A stretch of 64,000 bases of DNA from assembly GCA_036874045.1 (NCBI GenBank), contig CM072344.1:9148501-9212500 (forward strand), written 5' to 3'. Below the pieces are notes generated by a model. That model was not told the DNA's origin. It was given only the letters and a program-made list of their open reading frames with translations, and did not search any database. A program made the translations under genes and the position numbers. How positions within the stretch are numbered: position 1 is the first letter of the stretch; the number at the start of each line of letters is the position of its first letter. This document shows positions 48,200 to 61,200 of the stretch, one piece after another. Source of the stretch: Cymodocea nodosa. Its lineage: Eukaryota > Streptophyta > Magnoliopsida > Alismatales > Cymodoceaceae.

Positions 48200-49430
48200 C
48201 TTTTCAAGAGTAAAATATTACTATTGGAAAGACCCATACTTATTTAAGAAATGTCCTAATCTAGTTTTAAGGAGGTGTGTTCTAGAAATTGAATATCAGA
48301 GCATATTGTCGTTCTGCCATGACCAAGCATGTGGAGGGCATTTTGGTTCAGGGAAAACTGCTGCCAAAATTCTGCATAGTGGATTTTATTGGCCAACACT
48401 ATTCAAAGATGCTCAAAAATACTACTTAAGTTGTTTAAGATGTCAACAAATAAGAAGAATATCAAAGAGGAATATGATGCCTCTTAATCCTATTGTTGAG
48501 GTGGAAATCTTTGATGTGTGGGGAATAGATTTTATAGGTCCATTTCCTATGTCTAATCAATTTAATTATATATTATTGGAGGTGAATTATGTATCTAAAT
48601 GGATAGAAGCTATTCTTACAAAAACTAATGACAATAAAGTGGTAATACATTTTATAAGAGCTAATATAATTACCAAATTTGGAATACCTAAAGCTATTAT
48701 CAGTGATAGAGGAACTCATTTCTGTAATAGAAGTTTTGAAGCCTTAATGAAGAAATATGGAGTAAATCACAAAATTGCAACATCATATCATCTGTAAAGA
48801 AGTGGACAAGTAGAAAGTGTAAACAAACAAATTAAGTTAATCTTAGAAAAAGTAGTAAATCCTACAAGAAAAGATTGGGCTAATAGATTAATAGATGCAT
48901 TTTGGGCTTATTGAATTGCTTATAAGATAAGCTTAGGTATGTCACCTTTTAGGCTAGTATATGGAAAAAGTTGTCATTTACCAGTTGAAATTGAACATAA
49001 AGCTTATTGGGTATTAAAAACTCTGAACACTAATTTAAATCAAGTTGTTGAAAATAGGAAAATGCAATTGATTGAACTAGAAGAATTTAGGAATGAAGCT
49101 TATTCGAAAACCGTATGAGAAAAAGAGAAAATGAAGTTCTGGCATGACAAGAAAATTATTTCAAAAACCTTTGAAATAGGACAAGAAGTATATCTTTACA
49201 TGACTAGACTCCATAACTATCTACGAAAATTAAGATCTAGGTGGGAAGACCTTATATAATTTGAAATATTTATTCCTATGGAGCTATTGAAATTGAAGAT
49301 CCTAAAAATCAGAATATATTTAAAGTAAATGGATAAAGACTTCGACCTATTCTGAAAATACCAAAAAGTTCCTTTGGAATTATAGAAGAAGTAAGAGTAG
49401 AGGACTTCTCAAGCTTTACTTAGTAAGAAA
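48200..49430 (+). pseudogene. Gypsy integrase part
   Basis: The zinc-binding H2C2 region is [20 protein letters not shown], followed by [10 protein letters not shown] and CLRCQQ. The catalytic core contains [13 protein letters not shown], then [24 protein letters not shown]. Further downstream are remnants of the core end and of the C-terminal region (GMSPFRLVYGKSCHLPVE, about 48930-49000). Broken fossil. Confidence 0.9.
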
Positions 49431-50149
49431 TTATCTAAGTGTGTATTATAAAAATAAAATAAAAACTTATTTAAACATAGTCACGGTTCAACTGAAAGAA
49501 ATTATCAGTTTTACTGAAACATATATTAAAAGAAAAAAAATCATTATAGTTCAACTGACAAGATCCATCAGTCTTACTGAAATATAAAAACATAAAAAAA
49601 TCTATATATTATATTAAGTAAAAATGTCGATTTTACCGAAGCATAGTATCGATTCAACTGATAGAAAAAAGAGAATATTTAATTCTAGTTCAACGAGGAA
49701 TATAATGGTTCGATTGAAATGCTAAGATGTTGAAAAATTAAGAGTCGGTTAGACTAGAAATTCTTTGGTCTTGACAGAAGTAAAAACTATTATTATAAGT
49801 ATTTTTATTAGTTGTAACTTTACGAAAAGTCTATTGAGTTACGCTTAACTCAACGAACTTACTCCGTTGAGTCTAAGATAAGTTAACAAACTTACCCTAT
49901 TGAGTTAACTATAACTCAATGGAGTACTGTAGTTAACTCCACGGACTAAGTCTGTGGAGTTAACTGTAACTCCACGAAGAGGTCAATGAGAGAGCGAGAG
50001 TTTGTATAAGAAAATGACCCGAATACCCGCCTAAAACTTAGGGTTTATTTATACTAAAACATAGGATTGGGGGTATTATCCACAAACTCATTTAGAACTT
50101 ATAATAGTAGAGATTAGAGTGATTCTGTTCCATTCCATTACTCCATGAT
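49431..50149. repeat. spacer between integrase and 3' ORF with palindromic phrases
   Basis: Non-coding. From 49832 to 49976 it holds an array of 'gttgagtta', 'taactcaacga', 'gtggagttaac' and 'taactccacg' phrases. The best palindrome is 49932-49964, with 15-nt arms and one mismatch around the loop 'taa'. The first part of this array recurs at 53757-53870. Confidence 0.8.
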
Positions 50150-52395
50150 GACAAAGATGACGCTAGAGTTCTAGGAGGAAGCAGTTGACATGACAAGATT
50201 TCTCAAAGAATCTAAAGAATGACATACGAGGTAGCAGATCAGAAATACAACACGAGAAAAAGAACTACAAAAGGTAGAATCTGACATTTTCTATTGGAGG
50301 AAAGTTTTAGTAGATTAGGCATAAAAATACCTCAGATTATGGAACAAGAATCAAAGTAGCTACAGAAGTTGCATTAAATAGAGAGAGAAAAATCAGACCA
50401 AATAATGAAGTTGCCCTAGAATTGATCCAACGTAAGTCCCGACTATGGTTCAAAAGATGCATTGGTGGACATACACGGTGGGCAATCTGGGAACAACAGA
50501 GGAAAGGAAATGAAGAACATGCAACTGAAGAACAAGAGGAACCGGCTGCTGAACAACCAGTAACTAAGGAACAACAACTAGGACCTTCAATTCCACCACC
50601 TAAACTACTAGAAAGGGTGGTAGTTATGGGGCCTTCCACTGAAGAAGAATTAAGAGAATTTGAAGAACTAGTTCGAGTTGGGAAAAACCAAGGAGAACCA
50701 GAAGATTTGGCAGTAGCTAAAGTACATTTGGTGTTTGATGCACTTTACAAAAGGAGGGTTGTAGAAAAGTTGAAGGCCCAATACAAAGTTAAAGTTGAAT
50801 AGCATCAAGAAGCCACTACCATACCTACTACAAGAGAAGCTGAAGCTGATCCTTCGAGACCAGTAATTTTAGAAAAAGTAAAACAGGAAAAGCTAGTACT
50901 TGTGGCTCGAGGCCCGTTAGAGCCCATTTTAGTAGATTTAATCTTAGATGAGGAAGAGGAAGATTAGGCACAGCTAATTAGAAGAAGGAAACGAAAAGAG
51001 ATAGTGTCTGAACATCAAAAAGAGATTAAATTTGAAATGCAAATATTAGTAGGGCCTATAGAGCTAATTTTTATAAACCTGTTATCCGATTCTGAGGAGG
51101 AGTAGGAGCAACAGCAGCAAGAGCAAAGAGAAGAAGAAAAATAGGATGAAATTAATTTGCAGCCTATACAAACAGAAGATACAGAAATTAGGGTAGAAGC
51201 TGATTTGCCCGTGACTCCATCCCAATTTGCCACAGAATCAGAAATAACAGTGACAATGCATATTGGTAGTCAGGAGGAAGAAAAAGAAGAAGAAACTGAA
51301 CAAGAGCATATGGAACAAAAAGGAAATATCTTAATAGATTCCACTGAAGAGCAAGAGACTCTTCAACAAACTTTGGAAAGAATTCAAGAAAGAAGAGTGG
51401 AGAGTTCTACCGGCTCACCATCACAAACAAAAGCAGAAGCAAAAAGGTTGGAATCTCTAGATCATTTCCAACAAAGTCAAGTTCAACACATGGAAGAGGA
51501 AATTCAAGAACAAACCCTTCTGGAGCAATAAATTCAAATTCCTAACCTGACTAAAGCAACAATTTTGAATGAAGTACACTTTTGGAGTCAGGAAACATAT
51601 AATAAATATCAAGAGATTAGGGGTTATGATATTATTTACAGTAGACCAGTAAACTACGACGATATATAGGAAATCAAATAATTATTTGAGTTCCAAGGTC
51701 TACTACTATGTATTTCTCAACAGAAATGGCATGCAGTATACGAAAACCTAGTGCCTTATTTCTATGCAAATTTGAGAGAAGAAGGACAATTAATTTCTAA
51801 CATGGAGCAAGCTGATGTATAGATAACACTAGAGCTTTTCCATAACATTTTAGGATTGAAAAATGAAGGAAAAGAAATTTTGGAAAGCACAACTACCATT
51901 GAGTGGACAGAACAGGAAATCAATGACAGTTTAGCTATCAATCTTGGTGTGTCATTATTAAATAGACTGAAGCACTTAAATGGTAATGAACACATGGTAG
52001 CTAATATTTTGATCAAAAATGTCTACCAACGACAAGGCCATGATATTGAACTAAGTCAATTTGTCAAGTAGGCCACATATGCAATTGTGAACAGAATTCA
52101 TATTAATTGGTTTGTAGTTTTTATCTCCAACTTAAGAGCAACAAAGAAGAAACTATTTTATGGAGATCTGATTCCACTACTGATGGTGGACTGTATTGAT
52201 TTTACGAAATGGGCATCTAAAAGGATAAGATCAAGAACCATTTCAGTAAAGGAATACAGAAACTACAATGCTGTTGTTGTTGAGATGACTGTACCTTCTA
52301 GTGACATTATTGGAGCTGTGGATCAGATAAATCAATTAGAGCAACAATTAGAAAAACTCCAGAAGGAAGTAGATGAACTTAGGAGAAAAGACTAA
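50150..52395 (+). pseudogene. long acidic 3' ORF of the Gypsy element
   Basis: Downstream of integrase in the same orientation, a long Glu/Gln-rich frame is readable with several breaks. An N-terminal basic part is followed by Glu-rich, coiled-coil-like text (EELREFEELVRVGKNQGEPED; EEEKEEETEQEHMEQ). A more globular C-terminal half follows (SQQKWHAVYENLVPYFYANL, then WTEQEINDSLAINLGV), ending in a short Leu/Gln/Lys coiled coil (QINQLEQQLEKLQKEVDEL). The globular part resembles the 'putative plant transposon protein' segment found in the 3' ORFs of Athila and Tat-lineage elements. The position is that of the env-like ORF, but no transmembrane segment is evident. Fossil. Confidence 0.6.
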
Positions 52396-53339
52396 TTGTA
52401 TTGTTCGTCTACTTATATTTGTACTGAAAATATCTAATTGAATGTAAATGTAACTATTCATATTAATGAATGTTTGAATTTCAGATGTTTTTACATTTGT
52501 GTTTGAGAATGAATGATATAATTGAGAACTGTATTGAATATTATATAACTGTTTGAACAATGTGCAAGACTATTTAAAAGATTTACAAATTTTATAAATG
52601 ATAGGATTAAATGCATGATAATTAGTAAATGTTGAAAAGTAAAATGTAAATTCTGCACAATAGGAAATGAACTGTAAGTTAAATATGCATATAATGTTTA
52701 TATTTAAATGAGTTAGATTAGAAACTGCATTAATGACATGTATTTAACTTTAATTAAGTTGACAAAATGTAGAAAGAAAAAAGAAGAAGAAGTTAATATG
52801 AGGAGTAAGTTTTAGAAATTTGTGAAGTGTTAACTCAACGAAGTAAGTTCATTGAGTTAACCTTAACTCCACGAGGTCAATAATAAAATATAGGTCACTT
52901 TGTTGAGTTATCTGTAACTCAACGAAGTTAGTCCGTGGAGTTAGCAAAACAGTAACCGAAACTAGTCTGTTGAGTTAATTGTAACTCAACGAGGTTAGTT
53001 CATGGATTAAGCTAAACGATTATTCTTTAAACCACGAACAAAACTTCGTAGGTTCAGCGGTTATTAAAATTTGAAATTAGAAGTAGAACACATATCCATA
53101 AAAATAGGAACCACACTACACGTTACAAGACACGTTCTTGCAACAAGATTCATTTGCTTTATAGACGTGCATTATAAATATAGAATAGAATGTTATTTAT
53201 GAGTTACCAACACTTTTGAAAGAAAAGAAAATTTATTGAGGAACTGGAAGGAGAAGCAGCTGATTCAACTTCATCCGTCAACAACTATTTACTAAAAACA
53301 AAGCTTCAGACTAGTATGTAATTAATCTTCTGCTATTTT
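52396..53339. repeat. non-coding DNA with palindromic phrases, LTR- or UTR-like
   Basis: AT-rich to about 52820. Then 52829-53000 carries 'gtaactcaacgaag', 'gttgagttaa' and 'actccacgagg' phrases in alternating orientation. It may be a 3' untranslated region or part of a diverged LTR. No ends were fixed. Confidence 0.5.
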
Positions 53340-53752
53340 ACTTTATGTTAAGAATTTATGAGCACATGGATTTGTTCTCCTAGCACTAAACGATTAGTAA
53401 GAATACCTACACAGGATTATTCAACATAGAGGCGTACTGAAATATTTTCTGAATTGGACTTTAACGAAATCCTTAGAGGTGTAGCTAACCTTTCTTTAAA
53501 AGAGAACGAAGATATGGCTGCTCGACTAGAAAAACCATTAGGGGAAATTCTGTATCCTAAATTAGTTGATGAACATTCATGTATTCAATTGCCAAACTTT
53601 GAGGGAGATAGGTTTGAACTGAAATCTAATTATATTAGTCAATTGCCACACTTTCATGGATTAGAAAGAGAGGATGCTTATTATTTCCTTAGAGAATTTA
53701 ACAAAGTTTGTCAAATGATGAAAATGCTGAACAAGAGTATTGATGCTATTTA
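53340..53752 (+). pseudogene. N-terminal gag fragment, Athila-like Gypsy
   Basis: Shows EKPLGEILYPKLVDEHSCIQ, then FELKSNYISQLPHFHGLERE and YYFLREFNKVCQMMK, the start of the Athila gag domain (family text: NFELK....LP.FHGLP.EDP..HL..F). This is the part missing from the Gypsy element at 44774. It lies out of order, about 8.6 kb downstream, and is cut at the gag core. Fossil. Confidence 0.78.
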
Positions 53753-53756
53753 AAGA

Positions 53757-53870
53757 AAGTCTGTTGAGTTACGCTTAACCTAACAAACTTACTCTGTTAA
53801 GTCTAGGATAAGTTAACGAACTTACCTTGTTGAGTTAACTATAACTCAATAGAGTACTGTAGTTAAGGAT
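53757..53870. repeat. copy of the 49.8-kb palindromic spacer
   Basis: 'gttgagttacgcttaac' to 'gagtactgtagttaa' matches 49841-49935 with few changes. The copy is joined directly to the gag fragment on the left and to unrelated minus-strand coding remains on the right, marking a rearrangement. Confidence 0.8.
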
Positions 53871-56800
53871 ACCTGAAGCCTTGATTTAGATTTTAATTCT
53901 TCTTCAAAATGAATGTTATGTTGTTCTTCTAAGAAATTATTTTCTTGAAGCTGCTTAGGTAAGCTTGATTTTTCAACTTCAACATTGTAAGGAACATCTT
54001 CATTATGCTCAACATTCATCTATTCAGTCTCTATAGAATGTTTAGAGTTCAATTTTTCCACAAATTCTACAACCGATTATCTATTTGTAATTGTTCATTT
54101 TGTTCAACAGATATTTCCATTGATACATGTTGTGAATTTTCAGACTCTACTTCTATAGATTCTAAAGAAGGCTGGTTGACATTTAGCTCTTCTAGAGTCT
54201 TAACTTTTTCAATATCCGCTACTCTAGACAATTCAACCTATGAACTAGTTACTACCTCAACATTGTCAATTATATCTACAATAACTTGTTCAATGTCAGT
54301 TGCTTGATGCTCTAATTTTTCAATTTTTGCATCATCAGGACTTGTACTAATAGAAAAACTTGAGCTCATATTTGACTTGGATTTCTTCTCAAGTTTTCTA
54401 GCTAGAGAAAATAAAGTCGCATTATCTTCATCAATTTCAGTATGCTCGAAACTGATGAGTTTATCAGATGCACTATAAGGTACAATGTCTAGACATACAT
54501 TGTCCTTTGGATTTCTTTTCTAGTAGACTTTGTTTCCTTAGACATAATTTTTCTAATTTTTCTTCTTCCATAACACTTTTGTTTTTCCTCTTCAAGTATT
54601 GTTGTTTTCTTTTGAAATTGCTCCATAAAAGTTTTCTCCTTTAATTCTTTGAAAGCACTTTTTGTTGCTATAGCCTTTCGAAGTTCTTCAACTTTTCTTT
54701 TATCTACAACAATATTTGATTCTACTTCTTTTGAATACAATGGTGTTGAGTATTTTGTTTTGATGATGTGTGCTAAATGAAAATAATCATATTTGCTCAA
54801 TTACTATTGCTTGTGAAAAGAAATTAAAATCATCAATTAATACAGAAAAAGCTTACTGATATAAATACTTGTCTGTATTGGATATGAAATTATACTAAGT
54901 TAATAACTAGTCATTTCGTTACATTAATTTCTCATTTAACTAAATATTAAGTTAACATGTGTTTTTATTGAAAAACATGATATATTTTAAAGTTATATTT
55001 TCTATATCATGTACAGTGTACATTTAGACAACTTGTTAAGTTAGAGTATTATTTGTATAGAGGTCACGTGAGAACTCGTTAAGTTAGAGGCTTAAAGGTT
55101 AAAACAGGTCACGTGAGAACTCGTTAAATTAGTATTATACACGTGGTGAAATTATAAATTACAAATGTTATATTGTATCACATGAGGTGCACATGTTTAA
55201 CTCGTTAAGTTAACATAACTAAACGCGTTGAGTTGTTATATTGAACACTAAGGCAACGCGTTAGGTTAGCGTTATAAACTTAAGTTGTTATTTTTGCACG
55301 TGGTAAAATTCTTATTCTAAAAACATTTGTTTATTATTGGTTCGTTGAGTTATTGTAACACCATGGAGATGGTTCGTTGAGTTAGCGTAACACCACAAAC
55401 TTAGTTCGTTGAGTTAGCTATAGTACTTGTCACGTGAATTGGCACATGAGGAACTCGTTAAGTTAGAAATGTTAAGTTATATATATACTTGTGTTACTCG
55501 TTTAGTTAACATTAAAGTAACGATTACTTAATACATTGATAAAATATTTTGGACGAGAAAGTTTATTTTGCAGGAAATTTTTCAGAGATCCAGGATTGAT
55601 GATTAAACAAAATTCAAAATGTAAACATAGGTCAGAACGTGTGTATTTCGATGAAGGAAAAAGAAAAGACATGAAGAAGTGGAAAACTAGTAGTGATTAA
55701 ATGTGGAGGATATGCATGAAATGAAGATACAGTATAAAAGGCATAGAATTCTTGTGGATCAAACTATCCCTGCACATCAAATGAAAAATCTTTTCAGGGA
55801 TCAAACTATCCTTGCACACCAAAAGAAAAATCTTTTCAAGGATCAAAAACACCTCTTCGGGGAAAAGGTCTCAGGTGGAAGAAAATTCAGTGAAGTATAA
55901 AAAGGTAAGATTTATGTCACTGAAGATTTGAAGTATCAGGAGAAAGCAAATTCAGTGAAGCAGAGAAAGACTATATATTCGTCACTGAAGAATTGTTGAA
56001 GAAGAAAAAGAAAAAGGAGAAGAAAGATCTCAAATAGGGAGAAATGTTTTAAATTTCGTAAATTAGTTTTCTCTATTTGTAGTTATGAAATTATTTAGAT
56101 GATACATAGTATCGAGATATAATTGCATCTACAATTTCTGAGGAGAATTGAATTGTATATTATAATTGAAACCTTGAATAAAAATGATTTTATGAAAACA
56201 ATGTCTCGACTTATTTTTAATTATTGAAGTTTCAATTATAAACGAAAATGTTAAAAAACACAATTCACCCCCCTCTTGTGTAGCCATACGATCCTATAAA
56301 AGGAGTAGGTATAGCATATTCATGTTCTTCCTCAAATGTATGTAGTCGTGTACCACTCAGAGGAGTTTGAGGAATTCTATTTGATGAACTTACACCTTTT
56401 TCCATATATTTTGCATACTATTCGAGAAATGCAATCTCAGCACATTTCATTCTATATTCTCTATCATATTTACTTCGAATACCCATGTATGTAATACTTG
56501 CATCAGTATTTTAAAGTTCTTGTCTAACTTCATCTAGTATTTCTTTAGAAAAGAAGTATTCACTGTAAATTTTTGCTAACCTTTTGTCCACTTGAAGTAT
56601 TTTCTTAAACCAAGTGCGTGAAACTTCATCAGTATCTATTTCTTTTCCTTTTGCATCTCCTCTGCTTTTGCCTTTTCCTTTGCCACGACGCTTATAGAAC
56701 TTTGAGACCATCGTCGCAAGTTGTAACAGCAACAAGCAAGAAAGATTTTCAGACAAAGTTTACGAATAACCTAAGTGCCCGTGTAATAAGTGTTTAAATA

Positions 56801-56990
56801 GGGTTTTAGGCGAATAACACAATGTATATAGAAGTTGGGTTTGGATTTTTAAATGAATATTGAATAAAGTTTATTCAATCAAGGTACCCGAAATATTCAA
56901 GTATAACTCGTTGAGTTAACTAACCTAATAAGTAAAACGCTGTCTAGAGGAAGTTTTACACGTTACCTTATATAACATAACGTTCAAATA
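53871..56990 (-). pseudogene. coiled-coil 3' ORF of an LTR element, split by a solo LTR
   Basis: On the minus strand a basic start (MVSKFYKRRGKGKGKSRGD, about 56711) leads into text ending near YAIPTPF at 56299. After the solo LTR it resumes with PLYSKEVESNIVVDKRKVEE, KSAFKELKEKTFMEQFQKK and a Glu-rich tail to about 53871. It lies downstream of the minus-strand SIRE-type pol region, where SIRE elements carry an extra (env-like) ORF, so it may be that ORF; an Athila 3' ORF is the alternative. It is a broken fossil with several breaks. Confidence 0.45.
54744..56298 (+). mobile_element. solo LTR (TGTTGAGTATTTTG family)
   Basis: It begins TGTTGAGTATTTTG and ends 'gatcctata', with near-matching flanks AATGG (54739-54743) and AAAGG (56299-56303). 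Coding remains continue on both sides, which supports these ends. It is homologous to the inverted copy at 39615-41270. It contains five CACGTG sites and many 'actcgttaagttag' and 'ggttcgttgagtta' phrases. Confidence 0.85.
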
Positions 56991-58260
56991 GTACACTTTA
57001 CCAAAAACAAACAAGTTTCAAGTGCTTTCTACAGAAACCTTCCAAAGGCAACACACATGCTACACTTAACATTATCTTGAGAACATTGTAAACTATTCTA
57101 AGATTCTCTTCTTATGAATCTAAAATAGTTTGTTTGTCTTTTTAAATTGTTTCATCAAGATCTTAAGAGGACTTAAATTCAGATTAACCAAGATTTGTAT
57201 TCTAAATTATATTAATATGTTTTGGACATTGTTAATCCTCTCTCGACAAATATACTTCATATATATATTCAATAACATACAAAATATACTTGTATAATAA
57301 TAGATGTTAAGTATAACTATACTTTTAAATTTTCTTTTCAGAAGCATCCATTATCCTGAATTCATCAAAAATGATTTTCAGAATCAATTTCCATTGTATA
57401 TGAATCAAAACACAACTTTGAACTCAATATGATTAATTCAAGGAGAATAAAAGAATGTATCTCAAATAAACGTTTTCAAAAGCACTAATTTTGATTCAAT
57501 AAATTAGCAGTCATATTGGTAGAAATTATATTCGATTCAAAGATATCTGTAATTAATGAAACAACTTTTTCTTTTCAAAATAATAAATATTGATAATTTT
57601 CTTTAAAAGTTAGTTTGAAAAGCTTGAATCATATAAGAGCTTTTTAATGTACCCGTGTAATGAGCTTTCAATCAACAATCCCAGATCTGATCAGGACCTT
57701 AGGTTGCTAGATTTAAAAAATCCTTTTATCAAGACAACAATCCTTACATACCTATCTGCTCAAGTACAAAAGGCTTGTGATCAAACTAATCAATAAACTC
57801 TAAAAGATTTTCACTTTGTAAGCACTTTTCATTTTAAGCATAGTATATATGTATTCCATCAATACAGATGCAATAAAATACAAATCTCATACAATTTTTA
57901 CTTCTATGATTTTACTGAAAATATGAATTAGTTTCAATAAGCACATACTTATGATTAACAGTTTAAGATGATTTACATATAAATTATTCTACAAGTTTAA
58001 TCAATTAAGTCAAATTCATGCATGATCATATACACTTTCATTGATTCAAAGAAAACACTTAATCAAAATTTCAGAAGTATTTAATGTTTTTCATTTACAC
58101 TTCCACTTAAAATCGTGAAAACCATTAAAATTGATAAACTACGTAAAATCAATAAGATACTACTATGATTTTATAATAAATACATAGTATCTTATGCAAC
58201 AGTTTAGATATTACTTAGATATTTATGATAAGTATATAATATCTACGAGGTGAACAACAT
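56991..58260. other. non-coding DNA 3' of the SIRE-type pol region
   Basis: AT-rich, with no readable domain. It lies between the end of the pol region (RNase H) and the 3' ORF, consistent with a spacer of the same minus-strand element. Confidence 0.4.
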
Positions 58261-61200
58261 CATCAATAATATTTATCTTTTTGTGGAGTTTAAGCATTTT
58301 ACACATCACATAGCCTACAAATACCCAAATTTAATCTTATGTTGTAGAATGTATTTTTATCTAGAGGTTTTGTAAATATATCAACTAATTGATTTTTACT
58401 AGACACAAATCCTAATTTAATTTTTCCTTTAATTACATTATATCTTAGAAAATGATGTCTAACCTCTATATGCTTTGCTCTAGAATGTAATACAGGATTT
58501 TTGGAAAGATTTATTACAGAACTACTGTCACAATAAATCTCAGTTGTATCATAAGATAATCCAAAGTCTTCTAAAGTCTGCCTTATCTATAGAATCTAAG
58601 TGCAACACAGTGCAGCAGCAACATATTCAGCTTCTATAGTAGAAAGTACTACATAGTTTTACTTTTTACTAAACCATGACATCAAATTATTTCCCCATGA
58701 TTGACATGTGCCACTAGTACTCTTTCTATCAGATTTAGATCATGCATAATCAGCATTAGTATATCCTATAAGATCTATTGAACTATCCTTAGAATAATAC
58801 AGTCTGAAATTTTTAGTTCCTTGTATATATGTAAATATTCTTTTAACTGCAATTGAGTGTGATTCTTTAGGATTAGATTAAAATCTAGCACAAGCGCACA
58901 CAGTAAACATAATATCAGGTCTACTAGTAGTCAAATAAAGTAAAGTACCAATCATATTTCTGTATTTTCTTTGATCTATTGATTTTCCTATGTCATCAAT
59001 ATCTAACTTTAAAGAAATACTCATAGGAGTTCCTCGAATCCTTGTATCATTAAAATTAAATTTCTTAAGCATTTCATCTACATATTTTTCCTAATTTAAA
59101 AATATACCTTTATCCATTAATTTGAAGTCCTAAAAAATATGAAAGTTCTCCTATCATACTCATTCCAAACTGACTAGTCATCTCTTTAGAAAATATTTTT
59201 ATCAGTTTATCAAAGGTTGCTCCAAAGATTATATGATCCACATATATTTGAACAACAATCTGATCTTTACCATCTCTTTTGATAAATAGAGTATGATCTA
59301 CTTTTCTCATGATATAACCTTGTTCTATTAAAAAAGTAGATAACCTTTCTTACCATGATCTAGGTGCTTGCTTCAAACCATATAAGGCTTTCTTCAATTT
59401 ATACACAAAGTTAGGATTTTTAATATCTTCAAATCCAAGTGGTTGTTTTACGTAGACTTCTACATTAATTAAACCATGTAGAAATGCACTCTTTACATCC
59501 ATTTGATATAATTTAAAATCCATATAACAAGCATAGGCCAATAATATTCTAATACTTCTAACCTAGCCATAGGAGCAAATGTTTCGTCATAATCTAGTCC
59601 TTCTTCCTATGTATACCCTTGTGCAACTAATCTAGCTTTGTTTCTTATAACTTGACCAATCTCATTAGTTTTGTTTCTAAAGATCCACTTGGTACCTATT
59701 ATGGACTGATTTTCTAGTGGAGAGACTAATTCCCAAACATTATTTCTGATGAATTGATTTAGTTCTTCTTGCATTGCCACTATCCAATTTTCATCAGATA
59801 ATGCTTCTTCTATATTCCTTGGTTCCACCATAGAAACAAACATACACATACTATATAAGTTAACTGAAGCTCTAGTTTTAACTCCCTCATCAATATTACC
59901 AATGACTTGAGTAATGGGATGTGATGAAGAATAATGCCAATTTCTCTGATTTTCCTCAATATTCTCATCAACATCTGAAGGTCCATCACTTTCATCATTA
60001 GTTTGATCATTTAAGTTCATATTTTTGATTTTCTCAAATAAATCTTCAATCTCTCTATTGATCTCTAACTCTTTTGGGAAATTGATCAAATCATCATTAT
60101 CAGCTTTAGATTGAGATTCTCTAAAAGAATTTTCATTGAAGCTTACATGTAGGGTTTCCTCAATAGTTCTAGAAGTCTTGTTATATACTCTATAGGTTTT
60201 ACTTCTAGTAGAGTAACCTACAAAAATTCCTTCATCCGCTTTGACTTGAAATTTATCCCTTTTATCCTTAGTATTAAGAATAAAACACTTGTAGCCAAAT
60301 GGTTTCATATAGGAAATTTTTGGAACCCTATTAATCATAATTTCAAAAGGAGTTTTATTAACACGAGGTCTTAAGTGACTTTTGTTAATAACATAACAAG
60401 TTGTATTCACTGCTTCTGCCCAAAGATTTTGAGGTAACTTATGTTCATTCAACATAGTTTTGGCCATTTCCTGAAGTAATCTATTCTTTCTCTCAACAAC
60501 ACCATTTTGAGACGGTGATCTTGGAAAAGAAAATCTGTAATCAATGTCATGCTCTTTACAATAATTATCCATTTGATCATTATCAAGTTCCGTACCATAA
60601 TCACTCCTAAGTTTTTGAACAGAGACACTTTGTTCATTTCGAACAAGATTGCAAAATATTTTAAACCTTTCAAAAACTTCTGTCTTAGATGCTAGAAAAC
60701 ATACCCAAGTGTATCTAGAGAAGTCATCTACTAAGACAAATACATACCGTTTACCACTAAGACTCATGATTCTTGATGGTCTAAATAGATCCATATGTAT
60801 AAGTTCTAAGACTCTCTTGCTTGATATATTAGTTTTGAATTTAAAAGAGTTTTTGTGAAGTTTACCTAACTCACATGCATCACACATAAAGTCCTTTGAG
60901 TATTTAATCTTTGGTAAACCTCTTACTAAAAGTTTTCTAGACAGTTTATGTAACAGTTTCATATTTATATGCCCAATCCTTCTATGCCACAGATATGCAT
61001 CACTAGTTTCAGCTAGCAAACATGAATTTAAATCAACTACACCAAAAGGTAAAGATAAAATACATACAGAACCTTTTATTTTAGCAATAAACTTAAGTTC
61101 GTCTGTATTTTTATCAATAATTTTGCATACATTATCTTCAAACACTACATAATATCCATTCTCAGTTAGTTTTATAACACTCAGCAAATTAAATCCTAGG

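Larger units (their letters stand above)
44774..49430 (+). mobile_element. Athila-like Gypsy internal region (gag end, PR, RT, RH, INT)
   Basis: After the primer-binding site comes the C-terminal part of gag with a zinc knuckle (CEFCNLEGHDISDC, about 44935) and a long acidic, Lys/Glu-rich linker to about 45840. The protease region follows (about 45850-46240; LPQIPKKLSNIGIPVISCTIGN, then DLGAGINVMP), then reverse transcriptase, RNase H and integrase. The order PR-RT-RH-INT and the QVNI..CAKFLKD..CTKKR text before the protease identify the Athila lineage. The N-terminal gag domain is absent here. It is a broken fossil with roughly five to ten breaks, but the domains are well preserved. Confidence 0.88.

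Noticed and set aside
55020-55450. CRISPR-like spacing of short palindromes
   Set aside because: Repeat units vary in length and sequence, alternate in strand, and lie inside a plant LTR; there are no uniform spacers or cas genes.
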